Assembly (NCBI GenBank): GCA_017654735.1
Contig: JADPYG010000090.1
Location: 434,001-498,000 of the forward strand
Origin: Vishniacozyma victoriae
Lineage: Eukaryota > Basidiomycota > Tremellomycetes > Tremellales > Bulleribasidiaceae
Reading direction: 5' to 3'
DNA: 64,000 nucleotides
In this document: in pieces, positions 1 through 10,006 of the stretch
Layout of the letters: the number at the start of each line of letters is the position of its first letter
Position numbering within the stretch: position 1 is the first letter of the stretch
Translations under genes and position numbers: made by a program
Notes under the pieces: generated by a model
What the model was told of the DNA's origin: nothing
Databases searched by the model: none
Seen by the model: the letters and a program-made list of their open reading frames with translations, nothing else

Positions 1-3
1 CTT

Positions 4-44
4 CCAACGGAACCTGACTTGCCGACCTTACAAAGTTCCGTTGG
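4..44. repeat. short perfect inverted repeat
   Basis: The 10-base arms CCAACGGAAC (4-13) and GTTCCGTTGG (35-44) are exact reverse complements around a 21-base spacer. They lie about 205 bp upstream of the first gene. This could be a hairpin or a dimer-binding operator. I cannot tell which, and the window starts here, so the wider context is missing. Confidence 0.5.
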
Positions 45-148
45 ATTGTAGTAATGGATTGACAAGCCTGACCCAGCATGGAAAAGGCTTGACAAAGCAT
101 GACCAAGCCGCAACGTCATCTCGTGAGGTGCAGCAATGGCATCAAAGG

Positions 149-154
149 TATATA
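149..154 (+). promoter_or_regulatory. TATA-like element
   Basis: TATATA lies 95 bp upstream of the ATG at 249, followed by a pyrimidine-rich stretch. This is a plausible core promoter for the metallo-hydrolase gene. It was found by eye only. Confidence 0.4.
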
Positions 155-248
155 GGTGACTTTTCTTCAAAGCTCCTATTTCTCACAAACACATATTTTC
201 CCCGACTTTGTCCCCCCCCACACTACAACGCCAACCAACACTTTCGCC

Positions 249-1061
249 ATGATCGCTCCATCCAACTTCAAGGCCTCTGTCTCCATGACTCATATCGGTA
301 CCGCGACCGCCATTATCGAGATAGATGGAGTTCGCTTCATCACCGACCCCATGTTCTTACCTGCTGGCTCTCATCCTCAGCCGATCATGGGTCCCGATGG
401 TAATCCCACAACTCTTGACCTGGTTACCGATCAAGGTCCCGCTTTACAACTCGAGGAATTACCTCATATCAATTGTGTCCTCCTCTCCCACGAAGATCAT
501 ATCGACAATCTCGACGAGACTGGTCGATTATTACTCAATGCTCGCCATGTCCTTACTACCGTTGATGGATCTCGGAAACTTGCCCCGAGACCATCTGTAC
601 AAGGCAAGAATGCCTGGGAGACGACCACTCTTGTTCTAGAGGGTAAAGAATTCCGATTCACCTGGACATCAGCTCAACATCTCCCCGGAGGAGAATGTAC
701 GGGTTTCATCATCGAATATGAAGGGTTTGGGAAAACCGATGAATTACCAAACGTCCTTTGGTTTTCTGGCGATACGGTTTATACGGAAGACTTGAAATCG
801 AAATTAGCCGATTATCATATTACCATCGCGCTTGTCAACCTCGGAAGCGCTCATGCGGGAGATTTACAAATCACAATGTCTGGGCATGATGCTGCCGATT
901 TCGTCAAGGATCATAATCCAGATGTACTTGTTCCTATGCACTATGCCGAATGGCAGCATTTTGCCGAGCACGACAAGGAGTTGAAGCAGAGGATCGAGGC
1001 TGAGGCTATTGGGGAAAAGGTCCAATGGTTACCTAGAGGAGAGAGTGTGAGGATTGTGTAG
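249..1061 (+). CDS. metallo-beta-lactamase-fold hydrolase (UlaG-like)
   Basis: One exon encodes 270 residues. The ATG at 249 follows a pyrimidine-rich leader, and the same frame stays open upstream without another ATG. The fold is supported by an early IIEIDG(V)RFITDPMF strand pair, the metal motif SHEDHID near residue 81, a GDT (SGDTVY) near residue 173, SGHDAAD near 213 and MHYAEW near 230. This order matches UlaG-like members of the metallo-beta-lactamase superfamily, which hydrolyse ester or lactone-type substrates in the cytoplasm. The canonical HxHxDH appears as LSHEDH, so the first histidine is replaced by leucine. The substrate is unknown. No signal peptide or membrane segment is visible. 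The family call is fairly safe; the exact activity is not. Confidence 0.8.
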   Translation: MIAPSNFKASVSMTHIGTATAIIEIDGVRFITDPMFLPAGSHPQPIMGPDGNPTTLDLVTDQGPALQLEELPHINCVLLSHEDHIDNLDETGRLLLNARHVLTTVDGSRKLAPRPSVQGKNAWETTTLVLEGKEFRFTWTSAQHLPGGECTGFIIEYEGFGKTDELPNVLWFSGDTVYTEDLKSKLADYHITIALVNLGSAHAGDLQITMSGHDAADFVKDHNPDVLVPMHYAEWQHFAEHDKELKQRIEAEAIGEKVQWLPRGESVRIV

Positions 1062-1421
1062 GAGGTGAAGGGAGTCAGCGATAGTGAATAGTGTTAGACA
1101 TGCATTTCAACTGCGCACACAGTAGCCGTCTAGCCAAGTTATTGGGGTCAGCGTGTGATTATTGCCATCACTTCCCATCTCGAGTGAGCTTCTCTGATGT
1201 GCTGTCGGGTGAGCCGTGTAGTTTACAGCTTGATTGATGGTGTGATGAGCTGATCCGCGTTCGCACTCACTTCGACTCTTACGTGCTTTGAGCATGCGCA
1301 CCGCGTATGAAGGCGATATCGTAGCCATATCGTAACATCCAAATCCAATGTTGTACAACAATGCAAATGAATCCAAATCCCCTAAAACCCTATCCTCCCG
1401 GTCCAATGAGATCCTTGCAGA

Positions 1422-1819
1422 CTATCTTCTCCTCTTGGGCTTAAAGTTCTTTGATCCACCATGTTGCGTTGTACCTTTTCCCCTTCCATATGCCTTGGTC
1501 GTCATTCCCTTTTGTCTCTTCCATTCCTCTCGTCCTGAACGTCGTAGACCGGATGTCGAGACTTTCTTCTCTTCTATCTACATCAGCTTAAACCCTTTAC
1601 ATCAAAGTAAATGAGCTTACCTTCTTTCATCTCTGCATCATCTCCCTCCTCGGTGACGGGTACTTCAGCGGCCTTGGCTTCCTTGTCTGATTCTGATTTT
1701 GCGAGTAATTTATCGGATAGACGTTGAATCCTAGCTGCTTCTGCTACTGCGTAATGACTATCGGATCGCCTCTTCCTTCCTGCTGCTTGTTTGACTTTGG
1801 ATCGTAATGATTTTGCCAT
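1422..1819 (-). CDS. UPF0642/DUF2423-like small basic nucleolar protein
   Basis: Two exons (1621-1819 and 1422-1573) are joined across a 47-nt intron with GTAAGC donor and GCTGATGTAGATAG end, giving 116 residues. The N-terminus MAKSLRSKVKQAAGRKRR and the basic C-terminus ending SKNFKPKRRR match the pattern of the UPF0642 family (yeast YBL028C-like), small proteins linked to pre-ribosomes in the nucleolus. Between them lies an acidic stretch with EEGDDAEMKE. Removing the intron restores the frame into a tail with KKVSTSGLRRSGREEWKRQK, which supports the model. The gene is divergent from the proteasome gene at 2151, so the two probably share promoter space. Its molecular role is inferred from the family only. 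Confidence 0.75.
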
Positions 1820-2150
1820 TTTTGTTCTCGTAGTTGTGGGTGGTGAGGTTGATTATCGTTGACTGAAGTAGTGAATAGAGTATAAATTCTTGGATAAAAT
1901 GATAAGAAATATCAAAGAATAATAATGTAATAGCAACGCGCGTTTGGAATTATGGGGTCTCCAATTCAACGCTGATGCACCTTCTCTGAACCGTACGTTA
2001 ACTAGTAGGCTATACTTTATCCCTCTATCCTTATATCACTACCTTACTCTCTCCAGTTACGACAAAGGTAATACGGCAAGCGGGACCATTCAAATTCAAA
2101 TACTCCAATACCTACTTTGTTCGAACGACCCCAACTGAAGGCCCATCACA
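1820..2150. promoter_or_regulatory. bidirectional promoter region
   Basis: This 331-bp gap separates two divergent start codons (UPF0642-like and proteasome alpha-1). It holds an AT-rich stretch and the palindrome AACGCGCGTT near 1935-1944. I see no consensus PACE (GGTGGCAAA) box, so control by a yeast-type Rpn4 factor is not supported. Confidence 0.5.
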
Positions 2151-3334
2151 ATGTCTCGTTCATCATATGATCGGTAGGTCCTTTCCCTCTCTCTCTTGAG
2201 CGTATACTAACTAACAGATATCTAACAGTCTTCTCTCCAGAAGGAAGGGTAAGCTATTCTTCTCACACTCTTGTGATGGCAAGCTGACCCCGTCTATAGC
2301 TGTATCAAGTCGGTATGTCTGCTGCTCGTATTCGGCGGTCCTAAGCTGATAATCAGAATATGCTTTCAAGGCAATTACAGGATCTGGAGTAACGGCAGTC
2401 GCTGTCCGAGGAAAGGACACTTCGGTGGTCATCACTCAACGAAAGGTCCCCGTATGTCCCCTCCGCATCAATGGCAGGAATGAAGAGGCGCTGACAAGGT
2501 AGGACAAGTTACTCGACCCAGAGACAATCACCCATCTCTTCCAGATCACCCCTACCATCGGATGTGTCATGACTGGTCTTATCGGTAAGCTTGTCCTTCC
2601 GCGAGTTGGTGATGAGCTGACAAGGCAGCGGATGCACGAGCTCAGGTTCAACGAACACGTTCTGAAGCAGCTTCATTCCGATATAAATATGGTTACGAGA
2701 TTACTGCTGATGCTCGTAAGCTCCTTGGTCCCAAACGATGCCACAGAGCTGACGAGCAGTTGCAAAGAGGATGGCAAACATTAATCAGGTTTACACCCAG
2801 AGGGCTGGTATGAGACCACTAGGTATCTGTAAGCTGGCCACTTTTGGTCGAGGCAGAGCTGACAAGTAGCCATGATCCTAATTGGACCAGATGAGGAGAG
2901 GGGAGCACAAGTCTTCAAACTCGATCCCGCAGGTTACTTTGTTGGTTTCAAAGCTACTGCCGCTGGACAGAAACAGACTGAGGCTACCAACTTTGTAAGC
3001 TACAAGTGTTCCATGGCGCAAAAGCTAATAAGCAGTTGGAAAAGAGGTGGAAGACAATGGAAGCAGACAAGACTGTCCTAGACCGAGCAGCCGTCATTGA
3101 GGTAAGCCGTCGCATCTTCTCTTAAGACTTGCAAGCTAATATCAGACCGCCATCGAATGCCTCTCTTCAGTCTGCGCAACCGATTTTAAAGCTTCAGAAA
3201 TCGAAATTGGAATCTCATCAACGTCGCCTGATGAACCTGGAAAAGACGGGAAAGTAGGTGGACAGGGATTGTTTAGGCAGATGGGAGAGGAAGAGAGGAA
3301 TGAATGGCTTGTCAGGGTTGGAGAGAAGGATTAG
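2151..3334 (+). CDS. SCL1: 20S proteasome subunit alpha-1 (yeast SCL1, human PSMA6 type)
   Basis: The gene has many short exons. Splicing by eye gives MSRSSYDR, then [34 protein letters not shown], then [17 protein letters not shown] and a C-terminus ending LVRVGEKD. The N-terminal alpha-subunit signature ([20 protein letters not shown]) is complete, which identifies an alpha ring subunit of the 20S core. Those subunits form the gated outer rings and lack the catalytic N-terminal Thr. The length of about 255 residues is usual. The introns carry GCTGACAAG-type ends. The start at 2151 has A at -3. Alpha-1/SCL1 is preferred over other alpha subunits because of the [11 protein letters not shown] and PDKLLDPE pattern. 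Confidence 0.9.
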
Positions 3335-4100
3335 GGTTTTGAAGTAGTTTGGGTAACGATAGAGGATATGCATGTGAGTAGAATGACCGTAATTGGATAT
3401 GGTGAGGGATCAAGCAGTGAGTCCCTCGCCTTCACTGGGAGAATGGTCGTCAAGTGCAGTGTCGGTACCTACTGCGTTGGTCCAAGCTCAATCTACGTAT
3501 GCACTGACCTCCTCATCGAGTCTGTCCACGCACAGATCACATATACAGGTACACCGACGCACAGACTACATATAATGCCCACTAGACTAGTGAGGAACGG
3601 TCGTGCCGGTGGTAGTCAAGAAGAATAACGGATATCGGACTATTTACCCCTTAAAGAATCCGAAACACATCTCCCCAACTTCCATCACCAAGATATCATC
3701 CTTTGATACTCTCATCTGGAGACCATTTCCAAGGAAACACCGCCTCCAAGCTACATCCTACTGACATTTCGCCCATGCTTCTCTTCCTCTAAATGCCTCG
3801 ACGATGATATAAAGGGGCTGATGAAATTAATCCAATCTTTCCCTTTCATCTGACTTCTTTTCCCCCTTTTACTGGATTTAGATCGATTCTCAATTGCCGA
3901 TTCATCGCCATACCCATCTATTGAATAGACTCGACTCCATTCTTCCGACAAGAACGCAGTCTTTTCCCATTACTCTTATTCTCTTCACATCGCTTCCAAC
4001 AAAGTCACACCACAACACGCTTCACTCATCTACCAACATCGCTAGACGACGTAAGTCCTCTCATCACTTAATGAACATGGAGAGGGCGCTGATGAACAGA
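3335..4100. other. intergenic region and 5' leader of the cupredoxin gene
   Basis: No gene is supported here. The stretch holds the TATA box at 3808 and a probable 5' UTR intron, with a GTAAGTCC donor near 4051 and an end at GCTGATGAACAG just before the ATG at 4101. Short open frames show no family signal. Confidence 0.5.
3808..3813 (+). promoter_or_regulatory. TATA box
   Basis: TATAAA, followed by AGGGG, lies about 290 bp upstream of the cupredoxin start codon. Allowing for the probable 5' UTR intron, it is in a sensible place for a core promoter. Confidence 0.45.
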
Positions 4101-6046
4101 ATGTATACCACAACACTCTTCCTCACTCTCTCTGCGCTGGTCGCTCATGCAGCTCCAAACATGCCTCCTGCCGATACTTCCATCGTCGACAGCCCCTCGC
4201 CCAAGGTCGTTTCATACGCTGGAGCACCTGCTGATGGGGAATATCCGGATCAAATTACCGATATGGGAGGTTTCGAGGCTGATGCTCCTACTTATGATCC
4301 ATCTGTATGTCCCCTTGTTTCTTCCTTATATTAACATGAGCTGATAGTAGGCCGCTACTGTCGTTTGGTCTACTACTATCGTATGTCCACCCTAGTAATT
4401 GAGATAGAGATAGAGCTGACGCTAAGGCTGCTACTGGTTCCATGCAGTCTGGCGCTACCGCCTCCATGCCAACTCATGGATCTGGTTCCATGCCCGCTAT
4501 GGATATGAACTCTTGTTATCAAGTGAGTCTCTCCTATACTTCTCAGGGAGATTGAGCTGATGGATAGATGTGTCAAGCTCAGTATGGAGGTGCTGAACTT
4601 TCTGCTCCTCCTTCCGGTTCTGCTCCTCCTCCATCTTCCGCCACCTCCGCCGTAGATGGGGCGACTGGTGCTCCCGCTCCTCCTGCTAATGATACCGCTG
4701 GGTCAAAGACTCATACGATCATCGTAGCCCCTACCCAAGGTGTCCTTCGATTCGGTAAGCTATTTTCTCACCGCTGTTGAAGATAGGGTTGCTGATGATA
4801 GTTCCATTCGCTGTGAAAGCTGCTCAGGGGGATACTCTTGAATATATCTGGGGTTGTGGACCTGTACGTCTATCCCCCTCATTCTAGGCTGACGGATAGC
4901 ATACCGCTACTTTGTCAGATGGGACTAATGTATGTAACAAATCCACCGAAGCAGGTGCTTTTGATTCTGGGAAATGTAAGTATAATATTCCCTTCTGTCC
5001 CTCGGATCATCGTTAAGATAGTAGAAGCTGACAGACAGTGAACGCTACTGCCACTTTCTCTACTGTTTACGATAAAAATACGACTGGACCTACTTTCTAT
5101 TATTGTACGGTTGGGCAACATTGCGCGAATGGGATGTTTGGGATTATCAAGTGAGTCTTCTTCCTTCTCCTCTTCTTCTTCCTTGTCCGTCTTCTCCTTC
5201 CCCTGCCCCTTCTCCCTCGCCCTGCTCTCCTCCTTTACCTGCTCGATTCCTTCCTCTCCTTCTCCATTGATTCACTCAGGGGTCCAAGGAACGAGCTGAT
5301 GCCCAGCCCACCCTCCTCCAACGTCTCGAACGCTCTTACCGACAAGGCTACCTCCAAACCTCCCCGACCCGATTCCACCGCTGGTTCAGGAGGAGCCGTA
5401 ACACCAGGTGTAGACGGCTGGGTAACTTCATGGGGTCTTACCGTATATCCCTTCATCTACTCAGGCAGGATGAAGACTAATGGATAGAACCCCGATAATC
5501 AAAAGAAGATCGACGCAGTTAAAGCTCAATGTAAGACCGCTCCTGGATCTTGGGCTTGGGGATCTAATTGGGAGTGGGACTCTATGTTGAGTACTACCGT
5601 TACCAAGGAGGTCATCGTTGAGAACACCTTGTAAGTCCATGTTTCTGGCTTTTGTCGAAGTAGAGAAGCCGAGGAAAGATGAGAAGGAGCTAATATCAGG
5701 TACACCCGTCTCATGGCATCCTACAACCCAGCTATGTTATCCGACACAGCCCTCCCTAAAGATTGGAAAGCCGCCCCCGACCTCACTTCATTCGCAGCCT
5801 CTTACTCTAGCAATACTACCGCTTCCATGTCCGCTCCTACCGCCAATACTGGTTCTGGGTCAAGCTCAGCTACTCCCCCTTCCGCAGACCCATCTACCGC
5901 TGCTGGACTTGCTGCTACTGGGAATGGTGCTGGTGGTACGTCTTCCGTCTATTATTGGATTGAGCTGATGATTAGGTCGAGCTGGAACTTCGGTTGGGGT
6001 TGTTCTATTGGCTGGATTTGTTGGGGCTGTCTTCTCGTGGTTCTAG
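4101..6046 (+). CDS. GPI-type cell-surface cupredoxin (blue copper domain protein)
   Basis: About ten short exons. The ATG at 4101 directly follows the 5' UTR intron and begins a clear signal peptide (MYTTTLFLTLSALVAHAAP). A Ser/Pro/Ala-rich linker follows. Next is a plastocyanin-like domain that starts around KTHTIIVAPTQGVLRFVPFA. It contains IWGCGPHTATL (first His ligand) and later YYCTVGQHCANGM, where Cys, His and Met are spaced C-x4-H-x4-M as in type 1 copper sites. A second region rich in Trp (WAWGSNWEWD), a Ser/Thr/Ala stalk and a hydrophobic C-terminus (GVVLLAGFVGAVFSWF) follow. The tail suggests a GPI-anchor signal, so the mature protein is probably on the plasma membrane or cell wall. 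Electron transfer or copper handling is inferred; no partner gene is adjacent. Confidence 0.8.
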
Positions 6047-6349
6047 ATATGGGATCGGTAGTTTATAAGCTCAATGCGCAGACTCGGACGATGAATGCAA
6101 TATATGCCTGTACTTCGCTTGCTCGATTCACTTGCTGATTGTCCTTTCTTCATTCATCCAATATAGTCTGTTCTTATCGGTTGATGCTGAACATGATCAC
6201 AATCTGTGAGCATTTGATCAATTGCAAGTATCGATGATTTGTGTAGTAGGTGTTGGTCAATGGCTGGTGATGATGGGTATATGCATACATTGATTATAGA
6301 AATAGCGACAAATGTCGTGACGTCGTATCTTGCCCTAGCCCAAGGCAGC

Positions 6350-7215
6350 TCACTTGGACCCCCGCTTGATAGCCTCCAACAGCACACCCATCCTAGCACC
6401 CATATTCGGTTGTCCCCTCCTTCCATATCCACCCGCACCTCCACCCACCGGCCCACCCCCTCCTCTCCCAGCTAGACCACCTCGGATCGCAGTATGATTT
6501 GGCGGATATCTCTTTGCGAATGCCTCCTTCTTCAATCCTCGTAATGATGGTTGTTTCTCCTCTACCGTCTCCTCGGTCTTGGGTGCCGGTCGACCCCTTG
6601 GTCCTTCCCTTTCTGGTTGTGGTTTCTTGATTGGTGCCGATCGTTCGTTTGGAACTTCCCTCTCTTTTCCTTTCGCTTTTGTAGATTTGGCGGGGAGTGT
6701 CTGTCGTTCAGACGCAGGAGGGGGTGATGGACTCGTCGATAAAGCCCTCTTTCGTCCAGCTTTCATAATCTCCACCTCTGTTCCCTTTTCCTCTTCCTCC
6801 TCATCTTCATCCGAATCAGAACCAGCTCCGTCCTTCTTCATCATGGCATATGGATCTTTAACCAATCCGACCCTCTCCCTTCCTTTTCCTTTCTCCTTCT
6901 CGACGCCTAGCCTGTTTGATTCCATTCCTTCTTCTTTCAGGATTTTAGCATAGTTCTTTTTCGCTTTTGCACGTTGAATCAAGTCCGCTTTGATCTTTTG
7001 AGCTGACTGTCAGCTACATCCGGAGAAGACAAGAGTCAGTAGCTACCTTTCCCAAGGTATGCATCTCTAGGAGCATGAGCTGGACCGACTTTGAACCCAG
7101 TTTTTTTTCCTCCCTCCCTCCCGCCTGTCGATTTTGGATTCTTACTCTCATATGCCCCTTTTGGCTTAGGTCTACCTTTCCCTGCCTCTTTCTCTTTCTT
7201 TGTGACTCGAGGCAT
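6350..7215 (-). CDS. FYV7: FYV7-like rRNA-processing protein
   Basis: Two exons (7047-7215 and 6350-7002) around a 44-nt intron encode 273 residues. The start MPRVTKKEKE leads into a basic region, then AQKIKADLIQRAKAKKNYAK and ILKEEGMES, which resembles the helical core of the FYV7 family (18S rRNA maturation, nucleolus). A long acidic insert (DSDEDEEEEE), a disordered Pro/Ser region and a conserved-looking tail (RGQPNMGARMGVLLEAIKRG) follow. The tail matches the Fyv7 C-terminal pattern of a GQP motif and a terminal helix. Yeast Fyv7 is about 150 residues; the extra length is the acidic and Gly-rich insert. The assignment rests on both ends of the protein and is moderately secure. Confidence 0.65.
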
Positions 7216-7425
7216 GGTGTATATTGAGTAGTAGTAATTGATTGATTTAATCTGAGTCGCCACACTCATATTCCCGTCTACAGTAATTTGATTCCGTCTC
7301 ATTCGGCTCCGCCATGACCTTGTTCTCAATGATTGATGACTTTAGATAGCATATATCTAATACATTCCCTTTTCATCACACTCTCTATACAGCAAACAAA
7401 CATATCAACCACGTCTAAACATTTG

Positions 7426-8266
7426 ATGAGCACTACAAGTATGTCCAGCTGTCGCTCACGCATCTGTGAGAAGTAGCTGACAAATAGCTACAACCAAACC
7501 CAAAGTGGACGCCACTACAAAGAAACCTAAAGCAGCCCCGGCTTCAACTGCTGGGGTCACAAACTTGGGTCCTGCTGCTGGTATGTTCACTTGTGTCTGA
7601 AACATACAGAGGCTGATGACGCGTAGATCCTTTCGATACCAAAGATCCTTTTGCTGGAACTAGGGAATCTGCTGGAACTCCTACTATTGATAATACCAAG
7701 AATGACAAGATCCATATCCGTAAGTCTCTCATGATGTCGGAAACATCGAGCTAATCTAGTCTCTTCCTTTCAATAATCGCTACACCACCATCTCCATTTC
7801 ACTTGCCCTTACATTCCTCGCACGACCCAAATCACGTCGCGTGACCTACGTTCCCACCCATCCATTCAATTGTACATTCGCCACTTTCCACAACAGGTCT
7901 CCAACAGCGAAATGGTCGAAAAACACTCACCACCGTCCAAGGTCTGCCCGACAAGTACGACCCCAAAAAGTTACTCAAGGCCATGAAGAAGGAATTCGCC
8001 TGTAACGGACACGTTGTCGCTTCAGAAGATGGATCAGACGACGATTCCGCACCAGCACCTACTACTGGTAAAGCCATCCCTACTGGAAAAACTCACGATT
8101 TCGGTCGAGTATTGCAATTCCAGGGAGATCAGAGGCTTAAAGTCAAGGACTTTTTGGTCTCTTCGGGACTCGTTAGTGAGAAAGAGGCAAAGACTACTGT
8201 CGTCATGTAAGCTTTCCCTCCTCTTTGGATTCGAGAAAGTAGCTGATGAATAGCCACGGTTACTAA
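7426..8266 (+). CDS. SUI1: translation initiation factor eIF1 (SUI1)
   Basis: Five exons. Key joins are ATGAGCACTACAA|CTACAACC, GCTG|ATCCTTTCGATACC, CATATCC|GTCTCCAACAGCG and GTCGTCAT|CCACGGTTACTAA. The product is about 170 residues and carries the SUI1 core: KIHIRLQQRNGRKTLTTVQG, then KKEFACNGHVV, LQFQGDQR and the terminal VVIHGY. eIF1 binds the 40S subunit near the P site and enforces AUG selection. Two oddities are visible. The N-terminus is extended, and an acidic/Gly/Pro loop of about 25 residues (SEDGSDDDSAPAPTTGK onward) is inserted between the FACNG strand and the LQFQGDQR strand. The ATG has T at -3, a weak context, as expected if eIF1 regulates its own start site. The third intron is long (about 170 nt) and contains a decoy acceptor. 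Confidence 0.92.
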
Positions 8267-8518
8267 GTCATTCGCCGACCGTATTGGTCACTGCACCTGC
8301 TATCGCCTCGTTGTCATTCGATTACATTACGCCTCAGTCGGATAGTGTCAGTCTAGTCATGATGTATCGTTACATTCTCGGATACTATTACAACTGTACA
8401 CGAGCTGGTCTTGGTCTATCTAATGCTGAAGCCATGCTTGGGATGCTCGGATCCTCTCTATCTCTGTTCTCGATGTCTCCCCTGCCTTCTCACTTCCAGC
8501 ACTGGTCGGTATCGCATC

Positions 8519-10006
8519 TCACTCGATCAATTGGTCATCTTCCAATGCGTTCATCTGGACCGTCAGCTGGGGTTGAAATGACCGATAAAGAAAGCTGACC
8601 TTGAACTCTAAGATCCCACTATGACCCCCCATATCCACACCCTCACTCACAGGCATCATGATCTGTATACACATGAATCCCTCTCTCTCAATCTGGACGC
8701 AGATCTTGATGCTCTCCTGCAGGGCTCTAGCGAGGAAAGCGAAATGAGATGCGTGGTAGCTACATTTCAGCTTGACTTTCGGTTGGGAGGAAGCTAGCTT
8801 ACCTGAATGAGATCTTGGTGTTGCAATCGAATTTATCCATTACTTCTCTGTCATTTGGGTAATCCAACTACACATCAGCTATCCCGCCTGAAAAGATACC
8901 AGGACTTGAAGAGCTTACATCAGTCTGCCCAAAGTCTCCTTTAGCAGTAATACTAAAACCCCCAACATCCGCTCGATGATATCGTCGCTGATTACTTGAT
9001 CCCGTAGCTTCCAGTAATTCGGGGGGGTGGGTCGTATCTGCCGGCATGGCCGTGAGAGTGATTTTGGTACATGTAGGAGGAAGGTCCATTAGGGCATCTC
9101 TGAACCATTCCGACTGATTGTTAGCTGAAGTGGGAACAAGAAAGGGCCAGCTGACCTTCATTATCAGGTATAGCTCCCTATTTGTCAGCCGGACTGATAG
9201 CTTTGAAAATGAACTTACAGGTTCTCCACGTCGAGATCTTGGTTCATGAGTTCCTCTGGCTCGAGTAGTTTCAATGCGCATTTCGTCATAGGTGTACCTT
9301 GCGAGTCGTCGTGTCTGTTCCATCAGCTTAACCCGAATCATCAGTGAATGAAAGGTGACTTACAGCAGTACATCCAGATCATGACCAGGTCCATTCCACG
9401 TCATTCTCATCCCTGTCCTTCCCCTTCCCTTCCCTCCCGATGATACCCGACTATCATCAAGATCATCAGGATCTCTATCAACTTCACCCGCCATTCTCCT
9501 CTTGATCCTTAAACTACTTGTACTCCCTCCCCCAGGCGCTGCATTGCCAAATATATTTAGACATTGAAGTAATGCGTCCAATGAAATTTCGAAGCAGGAA
9601 GGTTCTTCGGAAGGTTCATCTTCCCCTGAGGCATTTTGAGATGGTGGTGGGCGGTATGTGAAGGAATCAAAGAGTGTTGTTGGGATCCAAGCGGTTGCTG
9701 GTTTGTTAGAAGGAAGGGAAAGTGGTTTGACAATGGTGACTTACCACAAAGTGTACGGACTTCTTCTACGGAGATCTCAAAGCCTGCTTTGGAGATCACG
9801 ACCGTTGCTTGCTGATCATCAGCGCATTCTCTTTCTTCACTCGAAAGTGATAGAGCACGTACATGCTTAATCCCAATACCTCTCAATAATCTAGCAAAAG
9901 GCCTAACATCCCTCATCTCAGCAACTAGGACCTGCCCCTGAATATCAGCTACGACATGCATGTTTTAAGTCACTTCTGAGCTTACGGTACCTGTGCTCCT
10001 TGACAT
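8519..10006 (-). CDS. RAD1: 9-1-1 checkpoint clamp subunit Rad1
   Basis: A multi-exon gene. The first coding exon is only seven codons (MSRSTGT) before a GTAAGCTC intron, then GQVLVAEMRDVRPFARLLRG follows. The PCNA-like fold pattern is visible: SKAGFEISVEEVRTL, then TAWIPTTLFDSFTY, then FEISLDALLQCLNIFGNA, and at the C-terminus LARALQESIKICVQ and MCIQIMMPVSEG, ending LIE. Order and spacing match Rad1/RAD1, which forms a ring with Rad9 and Hus1 at damaged DNA and activates the Mec1/ATR pathway. A Gly/Arg-rich low-complexity insert (SSGGKGRGRTG) follows FGNA and is unusual. An in-frame ATG further upstream (near 10147) exists, but the start at 10006 gives the usual N-terminal length. An ACGCGT site is 97 bp upstream. 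Confidence 0.75.
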
